A DNA stretch of 45,072 nucleotides. Origin: Ignavibacteria bacterium (GTDB lineage: Bacteria; Bacteroidota; Ignavibacteria; Tepidaquicellales; OLB5). The notes beneath the pieces are model-generated. The model saw nothing but the letters and a program-made list of their open reading frames with translations, was not told the origin of the DNA and ran no database searches. The translations under genes and the position numbers were made by a program. This document shows positions 15,476 to 25,300 of this stretch, one piece after another; the stretch's first letter is position 1; each line of letters starts with the position of its first letter. The stretch covers positions 1 through 45,072 of the forward strand of contig JAUQWQ010000072.1 in the NCBI GenBank assembly GCA_030835085.1, given 5' to 3'.

Positions 15476-17173
15476 ATGAAAGCATTTAAAGCACAACCGG
15501 CTGTAAAATTGTTGTTTTTGGCGCTGTTTTGCGTAATATTGGCATCGTGCGGCAAAAACCCGGAAGTTATATACATTAACGGAAAAATTTATACACTCGA
15601 TAAAAACAACACCGTGGTGGAAGCTCTTGCGGTATACGAAGGCAAGATACTTGCCACGGGCAAATCAAGCGAGCTCACAGAAAAGTACAAGGATGCCAAG
15701 GTAATTGACCTGAAGGGTAAAACAGTTGTGCCCGGCTTTATTGATGCTGAGGCGAATTTAATGGAGTTTTCCAAGCAGCTAAGCCTGCTCGATCTCAGGA
15801 ATGCAAGATCAGTGGATGAAATTGTGAACATAGTACGCGAGCGCTCAAAAACCTCGAAGCCGGATGACTGGATAGGCGGCTTTGGGTGGGATGAACTTAA
15901 GCTTAACGAAAAGGACCTGGAAAGGCTGCATCACAGCCTGCTTGATAATGTATCAACCACGCAATCAATTTACCTGGTTAACGCGCTTGGCAATACAACA
16001 TGGGTCAACAAAAAAGTACTGGAGCAGACCAAAGTTAACAAAGATACCCCCGACCCCGAGAACGGCGCAATTGGTTTTGATGAAAACAACAATCCAAACG
16101 GGCTGTTTTATGAAGCGGCACAGGAGCTTGTTATAGATATCCTCCCCCAGCCTTCTGAACAGGAAGTGATGAGTAATATTACCCGCGGAATAAATGAGCT
16201 TTTTAAATACGGCATCACTGAGATCAATGATGCAAATATTACGGAGCAGGGTTTAAGCGTATATAAAAAAATGGTGGATGATAATAGATTCCCCATTAGG
16301 CTTTACGCTATGATACCGGGCAAAGGTCCTTTGTTTGAAAAATATATTTCAAGCGGACCAGAAGAATACAAAGACAGAATTAACGTTAAATGCGTAAGCC
16401 TTGAGTACGACGGCTATTTTGAAACACAGGATGCTGCGATGGAAAATGATTACAACGAAGACCCCAAACGAATGACGCCTTTTAACGATGACTTTGATAT
16501 CAAGGAAATGACAAAGAAGGCAAATGAAAAGGATTTCCAGATATCGGTTAAGACAATTGGCGATAGGGCATTAACACAGACGCTTAACGCGATTGAATCG
16601 GTGAACAAGGAAGTTAAATCAAAAGCGGGAAGAACGAGACTAGAGTACCTTGAGTTTGTCACTCCCGCGGATATGCAGCGCATTAAGGCGATGGAAATAA
16701 TTCCTTCAATAAGACCAGAAGTAACATTGACCGATAAGCTGATACTCAATGAAATGATAAAACCCGAAAACGGGCAGAACCTGGGTTTGTGGAGCAATTT
16801 ATTCAAGCAGAATAATATTATCATCTCAGGAACTGACTTCCCGTACCATACAATAAATCCTCTGGTGGTCATGTACTATTTATCAAGCGGCCTCTCAGTT
16901 GATACTGCCGCTAACAGGCTTACCAATAACACAGCACAGAAATTAAGTGTACTGGATGCACTGAAGTCATTTACAGTTTATTCAGCATTCGCCTCATTTG
17001 CCGAAGAAGTAAAAGGTACCCTCGAAAAAGATAAGTTCGCTGATATGGTGGTACTCTCTGATGATATCATAGCATCAGATCCGCAGGTGCTGCTTAAAAC
17101 AAAAATTTTAATGACAATTATACGGGGCGAAGTTGTTTATGAGAACAAGAGTCCCGGGGCATTGTTATATTAA
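15476..17173 (+). CDS. Amidohydrolase-fold (YtcJ-like) lipoprotein lacking metal ligands
   Basis: A 565-residue lipoprotein: a signal peptide ends in LASC (Cys25), followed by a YtcJ-type amidohydrolase body. The frame of the fold is clear: YINGKIYTLD, KVIDLKGKTVVPGFIDA, WIGGFGWDE, IGDRA, SGTDFP and the tail KGTLEKDKFADMVVL. The catalytic HxH is replaced by E92-A-N94. The HAIGD histidine is K359 (VKTIGD), the RIEHAQ histidine is Y391 (RLEYLE), and the usual carboxylated-Lys position appears to be Ser. Only the final Asp (454) remains. It is therefore probably inactive or repurposed. The upstream open frame from 15383 is dismissed because the lipoprotein signal starts at ATG 15476. Confidence 0.85.
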   Translation: MKAFKAQPAVKLLFLALFCVILASCGKNPEVIYINGKIYTLDKNNTVVEALAVYEGKILATGKSSELTEKYKDAKVIDLKGKTVVPGFIDAEANLMEFSKQLSLLDLRNARSVDEIVNIVRERSKTSKPDDWIGGFGWDELKLNEKDLERLHHSLLDNVSTTQSIYLVNALGNTTWVNKKVLEQTKVNKDTPDPENGAIGFDENNNPNGLFYEAAQELVIDILPQPSEQEVMSNITRGINELFKYGITEINDANITEQGLSVYKKMVDDNRFPIRLYAMIPGKGPLFEKYISSGPEEYKDRINVKCVSLEYDGYFETQDAAMENDYNEDPKRMTPFNDDFDIKEMTKKANEKDFQISVKTIGDRALTQTLNAIESVNKEVKSKAGRTRLEYLEFVTPADMQRIKAMEIIPSIRPEVTLTDKLILNEMIKPENGQNLGLWSNLFKQNNIIISGTDFPYHTINPLVVMYYLSSGLSVDTAANRLTNNTAQKLSVLDALKSFTVYSAFASFAEEVKGTLEKDKFADMVVLSDDIIASDPQVLLKTKILMTIIRGEVVYENKSPGALLY

Positions 17174-17208
17174 TATGACCTTAAATTATAATTAACTCTA
17201 AATCATAC

Positions 17209-18087
17209 ATGAAAGAAACTGTTAAGACCTGGACAGTTCTTGACATACTGAAAGTTACCGAAGCGGCCTTTCGTGAGCGCGGGATAACGAATCCCCGTTT
17301 AAACGCGGAGCTGCTGCTTGCGGATACTACAGGAGACAGCAGAATAAACCTTTACCTAAACTTTGAAAAACCACTCACTGAAAGTGAAGTATCATTATAC
17401 AGGGATAAAGTTAAACGCAGACTGAAGTTTGAGCCTTTACAGTACATAAGGGGTAAAACGGAGTTTTACAGTCTTGAGTTTAGCGTAACCCCTGATGTTT
17501 TGATACCCCGCCAGGAAACCGAGATTTTGGTTGAAAAGGTACTGGAGTATATAAAAGTATCGGGTATAGAGTGCCCGAAATTTCTTGAAATCGGCACAGG
17601 CTCAGGGTGTATATCAATAGCTATTGCCGCAAATGCGGAGTGCAGCATTACAGCTTTTGATATCAGCAATGAAGCGGTTAAGGTCGCTGAGATGAATTCA
17701 GCGGCAAACGGTACCGGTGAAAAGGTTAAGTTTGAAACGAAAGATTTTTTTGAGCCGGGGTTAACTTTTGAGGGTTATGATATAATAGTAAGCAATCCGC
17801 CGTACATATCAGCACAGGATGTGCCGGGACTGAATGAAGAAGTTAATGGATATGAGCCGTACATTGCTTTAACAGATGATGACGAAGGACTCTCTTTCTA
17901 CAAAAGGATTTTTGAGCTTTACAATGATTCCCAAAATAAACCCGCGGTTTTTCTGGAAATTGGCGATGGCAAAAAAGAAGCTATTGTAAAACTGTTAGGT
18001 GAAAGTAATATTAAAAATTACAATATTCATAACGACCTGATGAATATGCCAAGGGTACTTGAAATAAAAGGAATAGGAAATAAATGA
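17209..18087 (+). CDS. prmC: Peptide chain release factor glutamine methyltransferase
   Basis: A 292-residue PrmC/HemK enzyme that methylates the GGQ glutamine of release factors. It has an N-terminal helical domain (NPRLNAELLLADTTG), then the linker LQYIRGKTEFYSLEFSVTPD and VLIPRQETE. The SAM motif is FLEIGTGSGCISIAIA (about 125-140) and the catalytic motif is NPPYIS near 197. ATG start at 17209. Its last bases overlap the start of dtd by four bases (ATGA), indicating translational coupling. Confidence 0.95.
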   Translation: MKETVKTWTVLDILKVTEAAFRERGITNPRLNAELLLADTTGDSRINLYLNFEKPLTESEVSLYRDKVKRRLKFEPLQYIRGKTEFYSLEFSVTPDVLIPRQETEILVEKVLEYIKVSGIECPKFLEIGTGSGCISIAIAANAECSITAFDISNEAVKVAEMNSAANGTGEKVKFETKDFFEPGLTFEGYDIIVSNPPYISAQDVPGLNEEVNGYEPYIALTDDDEGLSFYKRIFELYNDSQNKPAVFLEIGDGKKEAIVKLLGESNIKNYNIHNDLMNMPRVLEIKGIGNK

Positions 18088-18539
18088 TAGCTTTAATACA
18101 AAGGGTTACTGAGTGTAATGTTACCGTAGGGGCTGAGCTTATCGACAGCATCCGCGGCGGAATGCTTGTACTGCTTGGCGTGAAAGACGGCGATACGGAA
18201 ACTGACGCGGCTTATCTTGCGGCAAAGACCGTTAACCTGCGGATATTCCATGATGAAAACGAGAAGATGAATCTTTCACTCCTTGATACCGCACAGGATA
18301 TGATGATAGTCTCGCAGTTCACACTGCATGCCGATACACGGCATGGCAACCGCCCAAGCTTCACCGAAGCGGCTGAGCCTAAAATTGCTGAAGAGCTGTA
18401 TGAATACTTCACGCAGGAAGTAAAAAACCTGATAGGTCACGATAAAGTACACAATGGAGTGTTTGGCGCAATGATGAAAGTTAAGCTTGTGAATGACGGT
18501 CCGGTTACAATAACGCTTCGCAGTAAAAACGATTATTAA
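18084..18539 (+). CDS. dtd: D-aminoacyl-tRNA deacylase
   Basis: A 151-residue DTD that removes D-amino acids (and glycine) wrongly attached to tRNA. The two signature motifs are present: SQFTLHADTRHGNRPSF (about 77-93) and, near the end, NDGPVTITL, the Gly-cisPro motif of the partner subunit's active site. Length matches the family. It is coupled to prmC by an ATGA overlap and followed after 12 bases by a DUF2520 gene. Confidence 0.96.
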   Translation: MIALIQRVTECNVTVGAELIDSIRGGMLVLLGVKDGDTETDAAYLAAKTVNLRIFHDENEKMNLSLLDTAQDMMIVSQFTLHADTRHGNRPSFTEAAEPKIAEELYEYFTQEVKNLIGHDKVHNGVFGAMMKVKLVNDGPVTITLRSKNDY

Positions 18540-18551
18540 AATAATTACAGA

Positions 18552-19412
18552 TTGGATAAAATACTTTTAATAGGTTTCGGTAAGCTTGGCTCGCATTTAT
18601 ATTACTCGCTTAAAAGTACGGGTAAGTACAATGTTACTGCTGCCAAAAAACGCAGCACTAAAAAAAGTATTTTAGCCGGATTGATCAGAAGTGCAGATGT
18701 AATTTTTATATGTGTACAGGATTCCAAAATATCAAAAGCTGCTGAGAGTATTATTAAGTCCGGGGCTGCATTAAAGAACAAAACAATATTCCATACATCA
18801 GGTGCATTAACAAGTGATGCTGTTGCGGAATTGAAGCAGCAGGGTGCATACATAGGTTCATTTCACCCCGTGCAAAGCTTCGCTAAAAGGACCACCAGTC
18901 TAACCAATAGCTTTAAGGATATATACATTGCAGCAGAAGGTGATAAACCGGCTGTTAAGAAAGCATATTCAATAGCTAAAAGTATTGGTTCAGTACCGTT
19001 AACAATAAAGAAAGAGAACAAAGTTTATCATCACATATGCTGTGTAATGGCTTCCAATTTTTTGAGTGCGTTGAATGGCAGAATTGAAGAGACGGGACGC
19101 AAAAAGATACAAATAAATGGGTTTAATAATCTCACATTTTTAAACATATATATGCCGCTGGCAAGGCAAACGCTTGGCAATATAGCCCTTCACGGCGCAG
19201 CAGGTTCACTTACGGGTCCGATAGAAAGAAACGATTTAACAACCGTGAAACATCACCTTGAAGCGCTGAAGAAGAGCAGTAAAGAACTGCTGAGTTTTTA
19301 TATATTAATGGGAATTGAAACCGTTAAACTGGCGTTAAATAAGAAAAGCATAACAAAAACTCAATCAGCAAATTTATATAAATTATTTTCTAACTATATT
19401 ATAAAACAATAG
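18552..19412 (+). CDS. Rossmann-like/DUF2520 domain protein
   Basis: A 286-residue protein with an N-terminal NAD(P)-binding Rossmann domain (KILLIGFGKLGSHL, GxGxxG-like). A strand of the F420-dependent/ProC-like type follows (DVIFICVQDSKI, FHTSGALTSD, GSFHPVQSF). The C-terminal helical half is DUF2520-like, with HHICCVMASNFLSAL. The arrangement resembles 2-dehydropantoate or pyrroline-carboxylate reductases, but the substrate is not known. It starts with TTG at 18552, in line with dtd. The HSSG/FHPVQ phrases are the typical marks of this family. Confidence 0.85.
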   Translation: MDKILLIGFGKLGSHLYYSLKSTGKYNVTAAKKRSTKKSILAGLIRSADVIFICVQDSKISKAAESIIKSGAALKNKTIFHTSGALTSDAVAELKQQGAYIGSFHPVQSFAKRTTSLTNSFKDIYIAAEGDKPAVKKAYSIAKSIGSVPLTIKKENKVYHHICCVMASNFLSALNGRIEETGRKKIQINGFNNLTFLNIYMPLARQTLGNIALHGAAGSLTGPIERNDLTTVKHHLEALKKSSKELLSFYILMGIETVKLALNKKSITKTQSANLYKLFSNYIIKQ

Positions 19413-19418
19413 TTTATA

Positions 19419-20111
19419 TTGAAAACCAAAAATCTTAAACTCATCTTACCCCTGGTACTTGTAATACTGACGGTAAACACATATTCACAGAAACTCACCA
19501 AAGCTGATCTGTCATTTAAACAGGTTTCAGGTCATAATTTACAAATGAACAGCATTAACAAAACATTTGCTGATTCACTACAGAAGAAACTTGTACCTAA
19601 ACGTAATATCAGCGCATTATTCCTTGGGCTTGGCGGTGGTATTGCTGTACCTATGACAAAGTTCAGTGAAACTGCAAATCCAACATTTGGTTTGCTGGGC
19701 AGACTTGAATTTTCATCAACTGGCATTTTTCCGTTTGTGATAGGCGGGGAAGTTAATTATTATTCATATAACTCCCCTGATGAATTCCGTACAATTAACC
19801 TGCTAAGCAGTTACAGGACTAAGATACTTTCATTCGGGCTTAACATAGATTATTCGCTTTCAAAGCTTTTCAGGTCCTCGTTCACAATGCCGTTCATATC
19901 TGTTGATGTAAAGAGCAATAACATCAAAAGGGATTTTGATGAGAACAAATCTTTTGAAGGACTTGCTTTAACGGAATCGAAAGTGAGTATAGGGGCAGGC
20001 ATTGGTTTTACCCTGTTCATACTGGATTTTTCAGTGAAGTACAATTACATGAAAGATAACTCTTTTATTTCAGTAACCACAAAGACAAAGTTTCCTGTTA
20101 TCCGGTTCTGA
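19419..20111 (+). CDS. Outer membrane beta-barrel-like protein
   Basis: A 230-residue exported protein with a signal peptide of about 23 residues (LKLILPLVLVILTVNTYSQ). The mature part alternates short amphipathic strands (FVIGGEVNYYSYN, KILSFGLNIDYS, PFISVDVKS, VSIGAGIGFTLFILDFSVKYNYM) with glycine-rich starts. This suggests an 8-strand outer-membrane barrel of the OmpA-like/PorT-like kind. No named family is recognised with certainty. It starts with TTG at 19419, only six bases after the DUF2520 gene. Confidence 0.7.
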   Translation: MKTKNLKLILPLVLVILTVNTYSQKLTKADLSFKQVSGHNLQMNSINKTFADSLQKKLVPKRNISALFLGLGGGIAVPMTKFSETANPTFGLLGRLEFSSTGIFPFVIGGEVNYYSYNSPDEFRTINLLSSYRTKILSFGLNIDYSLSKLFRSSFTMPFISVDVKSNNIKRDFDENKSFEGLALTESKVSIGAGIGFTLFILDFSVKYNYMKDNSFISVTTKTKFPVIRF

Positions 20112-20144
20112 GCGCTATACTAATACAAATAGAAAAAATACTTA

Positions 20145-20834
20145 ATGGACCTAAGATCATACGCTGAAAATATTTATATAATCCCGATACTTATCTTTTC
20201 TGTGGTAATTCACGAAATGGCTCACGCATGGGTAGCGTTAAAGTGCGGCGATACTACCGCAAAGGATCTTGGCAGGATAACCCTGAACCCGATACCGCAT
20301 ATCGATCTGTTCGGGTCAATAATCATTCCGTTGTTCTCTATCATAGCAACCGGCAGGGTATTTATAGCATGGGCAAAGCCCGTGCCAATTGACCCGCGCA
20401 ACTTCAGGAATTTCAAAAGGGATGATACACTGGTAACTATCGCAGGACCAATATCGAATTTACTGATAGCTTTATTATGTTCAGTATTTACGATAGCGCT
20501 TTATTACATTATGGCTTCGGTTAATCCGGTGGAGGGTTCCTTTGGTTTCGAGTTCCTTAATTACATGCTTAAGATGTTTTACGCGGGTATAATACTTAAT
20601 GTATCGCTTGCAGTATTTAATATGATACCTATTCCCCCGCTGGATGGTTCACACGTGCTCGCCAACATACTGCCGGATGACCTGGCAATGCGTTACCGCA
20701 GTATAGGATTTATGGGAATATTTATCATACTTGCTTTGTTTAACTTTGTACCGGGGTTTTCGCAGGTGTTTATCGGCATAATCTCGTTTGTCGCAAAACC
20801 GTATTTAAACCTAGTTGATCTGTTCATACGATGA
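20145..20834 (+). CDS. Site-2 protease family protein (M50)
   Basis: A 229-residue integral-membrane zinc metalloprotease. HEMAH near residue 24-28 is the HExxH motif in the first helix. NMIPIPPLDGSHVL near 166-179 is the second motif, with the NPDG-like aspartate ligand. It has about five to six hydrophobic helices and the cytosolic part AKPVPIDPRNFRNFKRDD, typical of the short S2P/FtsH-less M50 subgroup. It is proposed to cleave membrane substrates; the target is not known. It overlaps the next gene by four bases (ATGA). Confidence 0.92.
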   Translation: MDLRSYAENIYIIPILIFSVVIHEMAHAWVALKCGDTTAKDLGRITLNPIPHIDLFGSIIIPLFSIIATGRVFIAWAKPVPIDPRNFRNFKRDDTLVTIAGPISNLLIALLCSVFTIALYYIMASVNPVEGSFGFEFLNYMLKMFYAGIILNVSLAVFNMIPIPPLDGSHVLANILPDDLAMRYRSIGFMGIFIILALFNFVPGFSQVFIGIISFVAKPYLNLVDLFIR

Positions 20835-21196
20835 AAAATAACACAATAATAAACGAAAATTCAGATATTAATTTTCTTGAGGAATATTACCCCGAGAGGC
20901 CGCTCTCCCCAAAGGAGGCTGATGAACTCAACCAAAGTGTTGATAAAAAAATAGCATCAAGTAAAAAAAGTATATTTAAGATACTAAGTCACCTGAAAGC
21001 GCTGAAGAAATATATGATGGATGGTGATGTAAAGTGGTACAGAAAGTCTGTGGTAATTGCGGCACTAGTATATTTTATAACCCCCATTGACGCAATGCCT
21101 GATTTTGCTCCGCTGCTTGGTTATTTAGATGATATTGGGATTATAGCATGGACTGTAAAATTCCTTGGTGATGAAATAAATTCATATTATGATTAA
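20831..21196 (+). CDS. DUF1232 (YkvA-type) small membrane protein
   Basis: A 121-residue protein. The C-terminal half carries the DUF1232 signature: WYRKSVVIAALVYFITPIDAMPDFAPLLGYLDDIGIIAWTV in two membrane segments. An N-terminal polar tail of about 60 residues is rich in Asn, Glu and Lys. The function of the family is not known. Start overlaps the M50 stop, so the two are translated together. It is convergent with the GT2 gene at 21219. Confidence 0.86.
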   Translation: MKNNTIINENSDINFLEEYYPERPLSPKEADELNQSVDKKIASSKKSIFKILSHLKALKKYMMDGDVKWYRKSVVIAALVYFITPIDAMPDFAPLLGYLDDIGIIAWTVKFLGDEINSYYD

Positions 21197-21215
21197 CAGC
21201 ACCGTGCGGTGTTAA
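21193..21215. terminator. Hairpin between convergent genes
   Basis: The core CACCG-TG-CGGTG is flanked by TTAACA and TTAA with a one-base bulge. It lies between the DUF1232 stop and the GT2 stop codon; no strong U-tract on either side. Confidence 0.45.
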
Positions 21216-21218
21216 ACG

Positions 21219-22316
21219 CTATATTTTCTGATCTTTCCAAACGACTTTTCTATCAATTGCAATCAAAACAGAAGTAATTATAACATACACAGCAAAGTAA
21301 ATTTCATAAAAAGGCATAAATAAATAAACCCTGTACATTTTGAATTCCTTAATAGCCGGAAATAAAAATACTGAATCAAATAACAATTTAACAATAAAGA
21401 AGAACAGGTATGACTGCAGGCTTAAGTATGCCCAGCCTGTAAGTATCACTGCGCCCGTCAGCCATGAAAGCACACCTACGACTATACCGAAATTGAATTC
21501 ACCCATTCCGCCCATAGCCCAGCGCTTCTTCTGCCTGAAAAGCTGCGTTAAATTTAGGCATGGCAGAGTAACATTTTTGGTATCATTATCAACCGGGAAT
21601 ACAGTGCGCTTATATGATGAATCTTTGTTTATCTTTTGGAGCAATAAAAAGTCCTCGGTGATGGAAAATCTAAGTTTCTCGTACCCGCCAACTTCATCAT
21701 ATGCGGCTCTGCGGTATGACATGTTGTTGCCTACGCAGCTTATGGGTACACCAACACCATCACCCCCTGAAGCAACAGAAAGGAGGTACAGCCAGTCAGC
21801 TGACTGCAGTCCGTAGAAGAAACCAGTTGGCATTATTACAGAGTATCCTGCTGCGACACCGGTTTTATCATCGTAATAATCCAGCATTCTGCGAAGCCAG
21901 TTTTTGTTAATTTCAATATCTGCATCGGTAGTGAATATAACTTCGCCTGTCGCAATTTTAAGAGCCTGCGCAAGCGCATTGGTTTTTCCTTTAAGCTTTT
22001 CGTGGGGCTCTGAAATTTCAAAGTACTTTAACGATGTGTGCTTACTGCAATATTCAAGCATTATTTCTTTCGTTCTGTCCGCAGACCTGTCGTTAACAAG
22101 TATGGCTTCCAGCTTATCCATTGGATAGTTGAGTTCAAGCAAGGATTTTATGCATTCTTCAATACTTGCTTCTTCATCCTTTGCGCAAATTATGACAGAT
22201 ACTTTCGGCTCAAAGGATGACTTCCTGGCTTTACGCGAATTGGCTATCAATCCCAGCAGCATTAAGAAATGCATCAGCAGGTAAACACCAAGAATTATAT
22301 TTACAATTATATCCAT
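21219..22316 (-). CDS. Processive family 2 glycosyltransferase
   Basis: A 365-residue membrane GT2. It has an N-terminal helix, then KVSVIICAKDEEASIEECI (donor-binding start), LEAILVNDRSADRT, the DxD-like TTDADIE near 110, SITEDFLL with the catalytic ED, and QKKRWAMGG. That last stretch fits the Q-x-x-R-W motif of processive and bactoprenol-independent GT2s. Two or three membrane helices close the protein. It probably makes or extends an envelope glycan. The frame allows a TTG at 22331, but a terminator stem occupies that place. ATG 22316 (MDIIVNIILGVYLL) is chosen; it follows the U-tract directly. Confidence 0.85.
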   Translation of the reverse strand: MDIIVNIILGVYLLMHFLMLLGLIANSRKARKSSFEPKVSVIICAKDEEASIEECIKSLLELNYPMDKLEAILVNDRSADRTKEIMLEYCSKHTSLKYFEISEPHEKLKGKTNALAQALKIATGEVIFTTDADIEINKNWLRRMLDYYDDKTGVAAGYSVIMPTGFFYGLQSADWLYLLSVASGGDGVGVPISCVGNNMSYRRAAYDEVGGYEKLRFSITEDFLLLQKINKDSSYKRTVFPVDNDTKNVTLPCLNLTQLFRQKKRWAMGGMGEFNFGIVVGVLSWLTGAVILTGWAYLSLQSYLFFFIVKLLFDSVFLFPAIKEFKMYRVYLFMPFYEIYFAVYVIITSVLIAIDRKVVWKDQKI

Positions 22317-22348
22317 AAAAAAGTCCCGCAAAGAAATATTACGGGACT
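22317..22348 (-). terminator. Terminator after the M6-like gene, abutting the GT2 start codon
   Basis: On the minus strand: AGTCCCG, a 13-base loop, CGGGACT, then TTTTTT immediately before the ATG at 22316. It ends the transcript from 22378-25545; the GT2 gene thus begins right after it. Confidence 0.8.
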
Positions 22349-22377
22349 ATCATTATAATTTAGAATTTGTTCAATTT

Positions 22378-25300
22378 TTATTTTACTACTGCAATTTTGA
22401 TTGAAGCAGTTTCACTGCATCCGCCGCTTAGCTCAAGTATGGCAAAATATATACCGCTCTGTACGTTTGATATATCCCACTGCACTTCGTTATCAAGTCC
22501 TTTGTTGGTTGTGCCCGGCAGTGTGGTAACAAGCTCACCAGATAGGTCCATGATCTTTATGCTGATGCCGGATACATCACCATTCAGGAAGTAGCGGATG
22601 TTAGTAAATTTGCCATAAGCAGGATTAGGCCAATTGTAAACCTTATCAGATGGCAGACATGGCTGGGTGCTTGTTACGGTCGCAAGACTTCCGGCTCCGT
22701 CATTGGTATGAGCTGAATTTCTGAGGAAGTTCTTCCATAATACCCTGGTATCGTTGTAAGCCCATGGAGTCTTATATCCGTACAAATAGCCGTCTTCTGA
22801 ATAGATTAAAATGCCAAAGTTACCGTTAGAGTTGATAACAGCAGGAGTAGATCTTACCCTGCCTCCTGTATTGATTGGGAAACCATCAAGTACTTTGCCG
22901 TTAATGCTGTAAGCGTAAACTCTGCCATCGCCGGTTCCGAATATCACTTCGGCGATATTATCGCCGTTAAGATCAGCAACTGCAACACCGCTTGTAATAG
23001 ATGTTACGTTAGGAATGCTGTACGGGAAGTTATCAAGCACAACACCGAATTTATTGATGACATATATTTTATTATCGGCTGTAAGAATAATTTCCTGCTG
23101 CCCGTCACCGTTTATATCGCAAATAGTTGGTGTAGAGTTTACAGTTGTAATACCAAGATTATTTGAAAGTACGGTATCACCGCCGTTTGCTCCCTGCCTG
23201 ATGATCTTATTATCATTTGTAATTCTGACAGGTGTGGTCGGAATTTCAACCGGCTGTCCAAAATAAATGTAACTGGATGCCAGATATTTGTTATCGGCGG
23301 AAATGAAGTCATATGACCCGGGTAATCCGCCATCTATATTCAAAGCTAATCCAACTATTTTATTTGATGCTACAGAATCGAAAGTAAATAACAAACTATC
23401 CAATGAAAACTTCCCTATTTTCCCGTTTTGAGTTCCGGTATATATCTTATTACCAGAGAATGGCGGATTAGGACCGATTACCGTTAAATTCGGGGTAGTC
23501 AGGTTTACGCCTGCATCAAAACTCTGCACTAAAGGAGCGCCGGTAGCTGTATCAATAACAAAACTAATCAGATTAAGTTTGCTGCCCGATACACCTGTTA
23601 CGAATTTATTGTTTCCGCCAATATTGTAATTCAGGAATCCTACAGCATATCCCGAAGCGCTGTCTTTTAAGAAGCCATTAGGCATATCAACTCTTATAGG
23701 ATTGCCGTTATCACGGAATCCGAAAAGCGTATCGTTGACATTCACAAATATTTCATCGAAGCTGTTACCGTTGTAATCAAAGCCCATGGGCTGAGCGTTG
23801 CCGGTTGTATCAATGCCAACATACCTTGGGAAGCCGGAAATGTTTGCAACATTACCGCACACCTGGTAAGTAAATGTCATCGATGGTCCAATTTGGCTGA
23901 AAGCTGACAGGCAAACTCTTGAATTTATGTTAGAGTAGCTTTTCGAATTCGGGAAGGTAGTCTGGTTGAATTCATTGCGGTAAATATTAGACGGCCTGTA
24001 ATGCTCGCCGTTATACCAGAAATCAACAAAGAAACCATCGCTGATGATATCACCTATTGGAGTGGATACAACAACACCAATATCCTGCGAGCCCTTGGCT
24101 TCTTCAACATCTACGCCGCGGTGATCTATATCAGTATTTATTGTATTGCTGCCAATTTTGGCTTCAATAACGTTTTCATCAATATGCCATACAAGTATAC
24201 CGCCCTGGTAATTTGCTGTATCGTTCTTTAACCCCGGTACACTCCAGTCAAGTTCATCAACATCTGTTATGCTTCCTTTCAGCTTCCAGATATCTGAACT
24301 ATTGAAGCCGTCTTCATCTTTTGTGAAATACATCGAATCACGGGTACCGTTTTGATTTACATAGTATATAGTCTGCCCGTTTCCGTATGCATCGCGGTTA
24401 CGGTTTTCAACAAGGAAATATTCTTTTCCGCTTATTAAAATTTTATATACCGATTCATTGCCGTTAAAATCAAGTGTTGCGGCTTTAGTTGTATAAGTTC
24501 CGCCTGTACCGGCAACAATCGGATCAACCCAGCCAAGATATTGCTTCTCCCAAGCTGAAGGCTCCGGGGGGAAAACGCCAAGGTAGCTGAATATTGCCTG
24601 ACCGTCCATTAAGCCAAACCTTCCGATTGCTGTTCTTCCGGTTTCGGTATCAAACAGGTCAGGAAGTCCTAAATGACTGCCAATTGTAGCAACAACTATA
24701 CCGTTCATACCAAGCTCCAAATAAATATCTCCAAATGAAGTGTTAACAATCCGGTATTCCTGCTCAGGCAGCATACATGAATTTGAAATTATTGTTCCTT
24801 CGTTGGTATAATATCCCTGTGTTGTATCGCCATAGATAGATCTTAGTGTACTGAGCCCCATATAAATAGATGGCAGGTCAAGCTCACCAACAAATAATCC
24901 CTGCGAAGCAAGGTCAACATCCCGACCAACTCCAGCATGGAAAATTATGAATGCAGAATTGTTTGAGTTAATCCCGGAAAAATCTATGGTACTATCAGCC
25001 GAGCGCCAGACATCATTGAAGAACGTTCCCATTCTTCCAAGATTTTCTGTCCTGCGCGGTGAATAGACTTCCATTTCATTCGGAAGATTTCTCACGCTTG
25101 GGAGAAGAACATAATTAATTACTAACCTTCCTTTTGAAGATTTGTAATAGTAGTTCTTCAGGAATTCCAGCTTATGAATGAAATACAAACTGTCATGCGG
25201 CGGTGCATCAACTGAATCAGGGTAATTACTGGATACATCAAACCTGCCATCACCTGTAGTTTGTGAATTATTATCCGGTTTAAACTGAACACGTATTGCA

